DNA of 5,925 bases, taken from contig JANQPW010000842.1 in the NCBI GenBank assembly GCA_028285285.1, forward strand, positions 1 to 5,925, given 5' to 3'. The notes under the pieces were generated by a model, which saw nothing but the letters and a program-made list of their open reading frames with translations, did not search any database and was not told where the DNA came from. Below, in pieces: positions 1 to 4,901 of the stretch; position 1 is the first letter of the stretch; every line of letters begins with the position of its first letter. The position numbers and the translations under genes are program-made. This DNA is from Silvanigrellales bacterium (lineage in GTDB: Bacteria > Bdellovibrionota_B > Oligoflexia > Silvanigrellales > Silvanigrellaceae).

Positions 1-414
1 TTCTGTTTGGCCCATGGCGTGAGCGACCACAGGCCATTCCTGGAGCGTTCGAAGCTCGCCGCTGAGCTTGAGAGAACCGAGGGCAAACACACGCGCTGAG
101 GGGCTTCGGAGGAGTCTGAGGAGTTGTGGCGCTCTTTTTGAAAGGAGCAGCAAGGCAATGGGGAGCTCGAGGAGGCTGTGATTGAGCCGATTGCCCTTCA
201 GATTCACGCTGCTGTGGATGCTGATGGTTGTGCGCATGTTGGGGTGGGGAAACCCCGCGCTGTCTAGTGCCGCTGTGACCCGTTCCTTTGTGGTTCGGGC
301 TTGTTCCGCAGGCATGCCTACGAGGGTGATGAGAGGGAGGCCTTTTGCAAAAGCCACTTCAACTTCAATTTCAAAGGCGTCTGTACCCAACAGACCAATG
401 CTCCATACCTTCAT
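1..414 (-). CDS. ComM/YifB-type Mg-chelatase-like AAA+ ATPase, N-terminal part (runs off left edge)
   Basis: The reverse strand is open from ATG at 414 to base 1 (138 codons, no stop). The product begins MKVWSIGLLGTDAFEIEVEV and continues with AKGLPLITLVGMP (about residues 23-35), then KERVTAALDSAGF and, near residues 84-90, LLELPIAL. The segment FALGSLKLSGELRTL follows near residues 110-124. This order (EVEV, GLP..TLVGMP, R..AL.SAGF, LPIAL, G.L.LSGELR) is that of the N-terminal ChlI-type domain of ComM/YifB proteins. In transforming bacteria ComM is a hexameric helicase that drives branch migration during recombination of incoming DNA; many non-competent bacteria also carry the gene. The AAA+ module with its Walker motifs lies outside the window. 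The stretch where the family usually has a D..KEG motif is altered. An AGGAGGT ribosome site six bases upstream fixes the start. The gene follows secA in the same direction and may be cotranscribed with it. The family call is firm; activity is not testable from this fragment. Confidence 0.85.
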   Translation of the reverse strand, partial: MKVWSIGLLGTDAFEIEVEVAFAKGLPLITLVGMPAEQARTTKERVTAALDSAGFPHPNMRTTISIHSSVNLKGNRLNHSLLELPIALLLLSKRAPQLLRLLRSPSARVFALGSLKLSGELRTLQEWPVVAHAMGQTE

Positions 415-420
415 TCGCAG

Positions 421-427
421 ACCTCCT
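421..427 (-). promoter_or_regulatory. Ribosome binding site of the ComM/YifB-like gene
   Basis: Reads AGGAGGT on the reverse strand, a near-perfect Shine-Dalgarno sequence six bases before the ATG at 414. It is much stronger than the site in front of secA and decides the start codon. Confidence 0.85.
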
Positions 428-483
428 CTCGCTTGAGTGGTCGCGGTTTAGCACGGTGTTTGGCATCTGGTGCCGGGTGTTCA

Positions 484-493
484 GATCATGATC
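484..493. repeat. 10-bp perfect palindrome GATCATGATC in the secA-comM spacer
   Basis: This lies in the 94-bp gap between the secA stop and the ComM-like start. It contains two GATC sites. The arms are too short and AT-rich, and no U-run follows on the transcribed strand, so it does not look like an intrinsic terminator. I see no convincing terminator or promoter in this gap, which favours read-through from secA. It could be chance. Confidence 0.3.
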
Positions 494-508
494 ACCAGTG
501 TTGATTTT

Positions 509-3013
509 TCACTCGGCAGGGGCGCCTGATGAGGTGGGCGGAGTTGCAGGACTTGCAACCAGTGCCTCTTCGTGGCGTTCGCGGGCGCGGGAGCGTTCCT
601 TTTCAGATCGCTTGAGCGCTTGTTGTTCCGCCTCTTCGGCAAATCTTTCCACAAGGTTCGGTTGAATACGGTAAATGGTTTGGAGACTATCTTGTTTGAT
701 AGACACCACGAGCCGCTTGAACAGGTCAAAGGCTTCTCGTTTGTACTCTTGGAGGGGATCGCGTTGTCCGTATCCTCTCAGGCCAATGCCATCACGCAAA
801 TGATCAAGGCTGGCGAGATGATCTTTCCAGTAGGAGTCAATGGTCTGCAGCATCACCCACCGTTCAATCTCGCGCATCTGCTCTGGCCCAAACAACTCCT
901 CTTTCTGCTCATACATCTTTGTGAGCTTTTGCTCCATCCAATTGTAGAACTCAAGGCGCGTGAAGTCTTTCTTGCCGCGATCTTCGGCGTCAATACTGAC
1001 CACGACCATGAGACGACTGAAGAGGAATCTCTCCAGCTGAGAATAGTCAATTTCTAGAATTTCTCCAGGCAGCGCGGAAGGTGGCAAAAACTCATCACAC
1101 ATGACAGTGGCCACTTTCTGCACAGCCTCGGGAATGAGCAAGTCACGCACATCTTCTTTGTCGATGATCCGGTTGCGGGCGGAATAAATGGTTTTGCGTT
1201 GGAGATTGAGAACGTCATCGTACTGCAGCAAGTGCTTGCGCATGTCGTAGTTGAAACCCTCGACGCGCTTTTGCACTTGGCCGATCACTCGGGTCAGACG
1301 TGGGTCAGCAACAGCCTCATCTCCAACGAAGCGCTCCATGATGAACTGGTTCGCTTTGTTGTTGAAGCGCTTCATGAGATCGTCTTCCCATGAAAGAAAG
1401 AAGATACTTTCCCCTGGGTCGCCTTGGCGTCCGCTTCGCCCTCTCAATTGATTGTCGATGCGCCGGCTTTCGTGTCGCTCTGTGCCGATGACCAAAAGAC
1501 CGCCCAGGTCGGAGACACCCTCGCCGAGCATAATATCGGTTCCGCGTCCTGCCATGTTGGTGGAAATGGTCACCATTCCTTTCTGTCCGGCATTGGTGAT
1601 GATCTCCGCCTCTTTTTGGTGGTGCTTTGCGTTCAGCACATTGTGGGGAATGTTGAGCTTTTTAAGGTAGTCGCCCAACAATTCACTTTTCTCCACACTC
1701 ACCGTACCCACCAAAACGGGTTGGCCTTTTTTGTGGGCTTCAGCGATCCGCTCGGCCACGGCCTTGAATTTGGGTCCCTGACGCAGAAACAAAATATCGT
1801 CTTCGTCTTTTCGCACCATGGGTCGGTTGGTGGGAATGACAACGACGTCGAGCCCGTAAGTCTTGTGAAATTCCACAGCCTCTGTGTCAGCTGTTCCTGT
1901 CATTCCAGCCAAATTGTCGTACATGCGAAAGAAGTTTTGCAGTGTGACCGTGGCAAGGGTCTGGTTTTCCTGTTGAATGTTCACTCGTTCTTTGGCCTCA
2001 ATGGCCTGGTGCAAACCATCAGAATAGCGTCGGCCTGCCATCAAGCGGCCGGTGAACTCATCAACAATGATGACCTGACCATCGCGCACAATGTAACTGT
2101 CATCTTTCTTAAAAACGATGTGAGCCTTCAGGGCTTGGTTGATGGCATGCACCAACTCCATGTTTTCAGGGTTGTAAAGGTTGTCGAGAGAAAGGGCCTT
2201 TTCGATCTTTCGAATGCCCTCCTCGGTGAGTGCACAAGATCGTCCTTTTTCATCGACGGTGTAGTCAAGCTCAAGGCGGAGGCCCCGCACGGCATCATCG
2301 GCCACAAGGTACTTGTCACCGGTTTGATCGGACGGGCCGCTGATGATGAGGGGGGTTCGTGCTTCATCGATGAGAATGGAGTCCACTTCGTCGACAATGC
2401 CGAAGTTAAAACCTCTTTGAGAAAGTTCGTCTTTGCGCACTTTCATGTTGTCACGGAGGTAGTCAAATCCAAACTCGTTGTTGGTTCCGTAGGTGATGTC
2501 GGCTCCGTAAGCGGCTTTTCTTTCCGCATCTCCAAGGCCGTTGAGCACGCAGCCCACGGTCATACCGAGTCTTGAGAAGACCTGGCCCATTTCTTCACTT
2601 TGAGAAGAGGCGAGGTATTCATTGACGGTGACGAGATGAGCCCCATTCCCAGTTAGGGCGTTGAGATACAGGGGCATTGTGGCCGTCAGGGTTTTTCCCT
2701 CACCGGTCTTCATTTCCGCAATCTTGCCCTGATGCAGCACGATTCCGCCGAGAACCTGCACGTCATACGGGCGTTTGTCGAGTGTGCGCCGAGATGCCTC
2801 TCGCACTGCGGCAAAGGCCTCTGGTAAGAGGGAGTTGAGGGACTCTCCCTTTTCGAGACGCCCTTTGAGGGCCGCAGTTTGACCTGTGAGCGCCTCGTCT
2901 GACAAAGCCATCATTTTCTCTTCAAGACTATTGACCTTGTTGAGTATGGGGCTGAGATTTCTCAGTTCTCGGTCGTTTTTTGTTCCAAATATCGATTCAA
3001 GAAATCCAAACAT
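509..3013 (-). CDS. secA: Preprotein translocase ATPase SecA, without C-terminal zinc domain
   Basis: SecA is the ATP-driven motor that pushes unfolded preproteins through the SecYEG channel. The 834-residue product starts MFGFLESIFGTKNDRELR, the usual SecA opening. In order it shows: Walker A MKTGEGKT (101-108); NEYLASSQSEEM (131-142); TYGTNNEFGFDYLRDNM (174-190); Walker B region VDEVDSILIDEART (207-220), then the preprotein cross-linking domain; AGMTGTA (369-375); STNMAGRGTD (484-493); and the arginine-finger motif QLRGRSGRQGD (522-532). The helical scaffold and wing domains follow, ending with SYWKDHLASLDHLRDGIGLRGYGQRDP (727-753). The open frame extends 145 codons upstream, but that part overlaps the divergent gene and its spacer and looks unlike SecA, so ATG 3013 is chosen. 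Its ribosome site is weak (GAAGG, 13 bases away). E. coli SecA has 901 residues. This one ends in an Ala/Pro/Ser-rich tail (about 818-834) with no CxCGSGKKxKxCH zinc motif, the SecB and phospholipid contact site. All catalytic motifs are intact. Confidence 0.98.
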   Translation of the reverse strand: MFGFLESIFGTKNDRELRNLSPILNKVNSLEEKMMALSDEALTGQTAALKGRLEKGESLNSLLPEAFAAVREASRRTLDKRPYDVQVLGGIVLHQGKIAEMKTGEGKTLTATMPLYLNALTGNGAHLVTVNEYLASSQSEEMGQVFSRLGMTVGCVLNGLGDAERKAAYGADITYGTNNEFGFDYLRDNMKVRKDELSQRGFNFGIVDEVDSILIDEARTPLIISGPSDQTGDKYLVADDAVRGLRLELDYTVDEKGRSCALTEEGIRKIEKALSLDNLYNPENMELVHAINQALKAHIVFKKDDSYIVRDGQVIIVDEFTGRLMAGRRYSDGLHQAIEAKERVNIQQENQTLATVTLQNFFRMYDNLAGMTGTADTEAVEFHKTYGLDVVVIPTNRPMVRKDEDDILFLRQGPKFKAVAERIAEAHKKGQPVLVGTVSVEKSELLGDYLKKLNIPHNVLNAKHHQKEAEIITNAGQKGMVTISTNMAGRGTDIMLGEGVSDLGGLLVIGTERHESRRIDNQLRGRSGRQGDPGESIFFLSWEDDLMKRFNNKANQFIMERFVGDEAVADPRLTRVIGQVQKRVEGFNYDMRKHLLQYDDVLNLQRKTIYSARNRIIDKEDVRDLLIPEAVQKVATVMCDEFLPPSALPGEILEIDYSQLERFLFSRLMVVVSIDAEDRGKKDFTRLEFYNWMEQKLTKMYEQKEELFGPEQMREIERWVMLQTIDSYWKDHLASLDHLRDGIGLRGYGQRDPLQEYKREAFDLFKRLVVSIKQDSLQTIYRIQPNLVERFAEEAEQQALKRSEKERSRARERHEEALVASPATPPTSSGAPAE

Positions 3014-3060
3014 ACGCGCAGGCCAACCTTCAAAAAGAGAAACGATTCCCGGTACACGGT

Positions 3061-3089
3061 TGCATAGCACAGCTTTGCACACCTGCCAA
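3061..3089 (-). promoter_or_regulatory. Candidate sigma-70-type promoter for secA
   Basis: On the reverse strand, TTGGCA (3089-3084) lies 17 bases before TATGCA (3066-3061). The -10 box is preceded by TGC, an extended -10 arrangement. The -10 hexamer ends 47 bases before the secA ATG, which would leave a short leader. The -35 matches TTGACA at five of six positions; the -10 matches TATAAT at only three, so the extended TG would have to compensate. It is partly bracketed by short repeats (GGTGTGCA and TGCAACC). Confidence 0.4.
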
Positions 3090-3157
3090 TTTGACTGAAT
3101 GGCCCGAAATTCCCTCAGGAGCCCTCGAGGGAAGACGATAAAGCTCCAGTTGGCAGG
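3082..3157. repeat. 8-bp inverted repeat CCTGCCAA / TTGGCAGG flanking the centre of the divergent spacer
   Basis: CCTGCCAA at 3082-3089 is the exact reverse complement of TTGGCAGG at 3150-3157, with 60 bases between. The left arm contains the proposed secA -35 box. A further GGCAGG occurs at 3165-3170, 13 bases after the one at 3152-3157. Such spacing could be paired sites for a regulator of both divergent genes, but no protein is implied by the sequence, and 8-bp arms in 190 bp can arise by chance. Confidence 0.35.
3110..3133. repeat. Alternative hairpin/palindrome TTCCCTC...GAGGGAA with inner CCCTCGAGGG
   Basis: TTCCCTC (3110-3116) and GAGGGAA (3127-3133) form a 7-bp inverted repeat with a 10-base loop. 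Within it, CCCTCGAGGG (3122-3131) is a perfect 10-bp palindrome. The GAGGG arm can therefore pair with either of two CCCTC copies. It sits at the centre of the divergent spacer, about 70 bases before the small zipper gene. No U-run follows, so it is not a standard terminator; an operator or leader structure is possible. Confidence 0.4.
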
Positions 3158-3202
3158 AAGCCCCGGCAGGACAACCCAGAATGGGACAGGAACAGTGAGA
3201 TC

Positions 3203-3550
3203 ATGAATCATAAAGACTTTGACTTGACGAGTGAAGTGGAAGAGTGGGCCTTTGGAAGCAGTGGTCTGGCCTTGAGTGGAGATGATCTTTCCGTCGCAGA
3301 GATGCTTCGGGACCGGCTCCCACAGTTTGTGGAAATGCTCACTCGGATCGGTGGAGAAGTGTCTCGTCTTCGGGCCGATGCCGACGGTCTCATAGAACAG
3401 AACGCACGTTTGCGAGAACAGTTTGAAAAGCTCCAACGTGTCATCCAAGAAAAGGGTCTTCTTGACCTGGATGACTTTGAGCTGGCCTGCGAGGTTTTTG
3501 CTGCGGCCGACGAGTCTCGCACGAACAAAACCAACAAAAAAACCAACTGA
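3203..3550 (+). CDS. Small leucine-zipper (coiled-coil) protein of unknown function
   Basis: This 115-residue, largely acidic protein belongs to no family I recognise. It has no signal peptide, membrane segment or DNA-binding motif I can name, so it is probably cytoplasmic. The N-terminus (1-45) is acidic and contains EVEEWAFGSSG. Residues 49-81 follow an unbroken a/d heptad pattern: I49, V53, L56, A60, L63, N67, L70, F74, L77, I81. Leucines fall at every seventh position (56, 63, 70, 77), with an asparagine at an a position (N67), as in parallel dimeric zippers. An acidic segment GLLDLDDFELACEVF (85-99) follows, then a Thr/Asn/Lys-rich tail encoded partly by a run of seven A. The ATG has AGGA 11 bases upstream, a mediocre ribosome site. 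It is divergent from secA and 127 bp ahead of the transglycosylase gene. Reality as a gene is supported by the regular coiled coil; a nearly full-length reverse-strand frame over it lacks any such pattern. Role unknown; homodimerisation is inferred. Confidence 0.75.
   Translation: MNHKDFDLTSEVEEWAFGSSGLALSGDDLSVAEMLRDRLPQFVEMLTRIGGEVSRLRADADGLIEQNARLREQFEKLQRVIQEKGLLDLDDFELACEVFAAADESRTNKTNKKTN
3347..3445 (+). other. Leucine zipper region within the small protein
   Basis: Encodes residues 49-81: ten consecutive a/d positions alternating in steps of four and three, all hydrophobic except N67, with leucine at the d positions 56, 63, 70 and 77. Asparagine at a core a position is the feature that sets parallel two-stranded register in GCN4-type zippers. 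There is no basic region directly in front, so a bZIP-like DNA-binding role is not supported. Confidence 0.75.
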
Positions 3551-3665
3551 TCACTTTGTCTTTTCCAAAACGGCTGAACCCCGCAACAATTGCCGTCGCG
3601 TCAGCAATCCGCCAAGATTTTCATGCAGGTCTGGGAGATACTCATTCGGTGTGGCTGGGATCGAC

Positions 3666-3671
3666 AGGGGG
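3666..3671 (+). promoter_or_regulatory. Ribosome binding site of the transglycosylase gene
   Basis: AGGGGG six bases before GTG 3678. It supports the GTG as start, in agreement with the signal peptide beginning there. An ATG at 3673 lies in another frame and does not give the signal peptide. No clear promoter was found in the 127-bp gap before this gene. Confidence 0.65.
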
Positions 3672-3677
3672 TATGCT

Positions 3678-4901
3678 GTGCGTGAAACAAAGAAAAGGGT
3701 TTGGCTTTTGGGGGTTCTTGCCGTTCTGGCACCGTTTCTGAGCCCCATCTCAGCCACAGCGATCGATTTCAAGATTGACGTTCCGGAGTTTCGAGAAGAA
3801 CATCTCAAAGATGAGCTTGCTGCCGACGGAGTTGCCCTTCGAAGGCCGGAGGGCGATGTTCTTTGGGAGACTGAGACTCTTCCGCTGCCCGAACAACCAC
3901 CTTTTCCTTTGGGAAAAATTCCGGCAGAGCCAACCCTTTTGAGTCGCAGCAAGACCAACCGATCTTCTCAAGATCCCTTCGCTGTGAAGCCGTCTATTTA
4001 CCAGACTTCGGCTTTTCCAATTCCGCAGTGCCTCACACCTAATGTTGCCTTTTGGAAGAGGATCTATCGCGAGGTGAAGACCAGCGAGGCGCTCATTCAT
4101 GATCGAAGCTTTCCCGGAAGGGTTTTTGGAAAGCTGAGCCTTCCGGTTCCGCGACGTGAGAGAGCTCGCGCGATGACCTTGGCGCGAGAGCACTTTGAAA
4201 AAAAATTAAAAGTTCTGGCACGGAAACTCAAACGCAAGCAAAAGCTCAAAAGCGAGGAACGCCGGCTCCTTTCAGTGTTTGAAGTGGGAAAGAGAAATTC
4301 ACGTGAGGTGGCACGTGCGGCCCAACGGCTGCGTATCCAGTCTGGTCTTGAGCAGCGCTTTGAGGCGGGAGTCGGTCGATCGCTGCGCTACATGCCCACC
4401 ATTTCCCGAATTCTCCGACAATACAACGTTCCTTACGACATCATCCACCTTCCACACGTTGAGAGCAGTTACATTCGAACGGCTCGTTCCAAAGTGGGTG
4501 CGGTTGGTCTGTGGCAAATCATGCCGGCAACAATGCGGCGATTGATGGGCAAATCAGCTGTGCGGAAGCGCACACATCTCACCATTTCCACCCGGGCCGC
4601 GGCGAAGCTCCTCAATCAGAACTATCGCCTGCTCAAGTCGTGGCCCTTAGCCCTCACTGCCTATAACCATGGAGCGACTGGTGTTCGCCGTGGCGTGCGG
4701 GCAACAGGCTCCCGAGACATTTGCAAAATCATCGCGAACTACAAGTCTCCCTCATTCCGGTTTGCGTCCAGCAACTTCTATGCACAGTTTTTGGCAGCTC
4801 GGCACGTTGCACTCGACAAGTATCGCGCGCTATCAAAGAGCAACGCTCACCGAAAGGTGTTGCAGCCGCTACTCGCTCACGCGCGAAAGGAAAGACTATG
4901 A
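3678..4901 (+). CDS. Secreted SLT-family lytic transglycosylase, MltD-like
   Basis: Lytic transglycosylases cleave the MurNAc-GlcNAc bond of peptidoglycan, leaving 1,6-anhydro ends, in the periplasm. The 407-residue product starts at GTG with a Sec signal peptide: RETKKR, hydrophobic core WLLGVLAVLAPFL (9-21), then SATA before a likely signal peptidase I cut after A28. There is no lipobox cysteine. Residues 29-120 are a low-conservation, proline-containing linker. PNVAFWKRIY...IHDR (121-143) resembles the segment before the catalytic domain in MltD-type proteins. A Lys/Arg-rich helix lies at 170-206. The SLT domain follows: catalytic Glu262 in LPHVESSY (258-265), GAVGLWQIMPAT (274-285), STRAAAKLL (304-312), ALTAYNHG (325-332) and SRDI..II.NYKS.SF.FAS.NFYA (345-369). 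E. coli MltD carries C-terminal LysM repeats; none are present here, the protein ending soon after the SLT domain. The open frame reaches back to 3423, but that part overlaps the zipper gene and lacks family similarity. The stop overlaps the next start. Confidence 0.88.
   Translation: MRETKKRVWLLGVLAVLAPFLSPISATAIDFKIDVPEFREEHLKDELAADGVALRRPEGDVLWETETLPLPEQPPFPLGKIPAEPTLLSRSKTNRSSQDPFAVKPSIYQTSAFPIPQCLTPNVAFWKRIYREVKTSEALIHDRSFPGRVFGKLSLPVPRRERARAMTLAREHFEKKLKVLARKLKRKQKLKSEERRLLSVFEVGKRNSREVARAAQRLRIQSGLEQRFEAGVGRSLRYMPTISRILRQYNVPYDIIHLPHVESSYIRTARSKVGAVGLWQIMPATMRRLMGKSAVRKRTHLTISTRAAAKLLNQNYRLLKSWPLALTAYNHGATGVRRGVRATGSRDICKIIANYKSPSFRFASSNFYAQFLAARHVALDKYRALSKSNAHRKVLQPLLAHARKERL
4887..4891 (+). 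promoter_or_regulatory. Ribosome binding site of the M17 aminopeptidase gene
   Basis: AAGGA six bases before ATG 4898, located inside the last codons of the transglycosylase gene. Together with the ATGA overlap it points to translational coupling of the two genes. Confidence 0.65.

Noticed and set aside
131..142. NEYLASSQSEEM in SecA as an unusual loss of the common RD residues (protein residues 131-142)
   Set aside because: A very similar SQSEEM version is, to my recollection, found in staphylococcal SecA, so it is ordinary family variation.
440..480. GGCATCTGGTGCC as an intrinsic terminator after secA
   Set aside because: The stem is only about four base pairs and is not followed by a U-run on the transcribed strand.
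182..504. Short forward frames over the left edge
   Set aside because: Antisense to the ComM/YifB-like N-domain, which has family motifs and a strong ribosome site.
572..1057. A 161-codon forward frame opposite the secA 3' half
   Set aside because: Antisense shadow of the SecA scaffold region; no recognisable motif or convincing ribosome site.
1424..2575. A 383-codon open frame on the forward strand inside secA
   Set aside because: It lies wholly antisense to a clear SecA reading frame, and its product shows no family motif. Long antisense frames are common over conserved, moderately GC-rich genes.
3137..3142. GATAAA as a -10 box for the rightward zipper gene, and TTGACT at 3091-3096 as a -35 box
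   Set aside because: The two are 40 bases apart, and neither has a reasonable partner at 16-18 bases. No rightward promoter can be supported.
3014..3448. A 145-residue N-terminal extension of SecA from an upstream ATG
   Set aside because: SecA homologs start at the MFGFLESIFG position. The extension overlaps the zipper gene on the other strand and has no SecA-like sequence.
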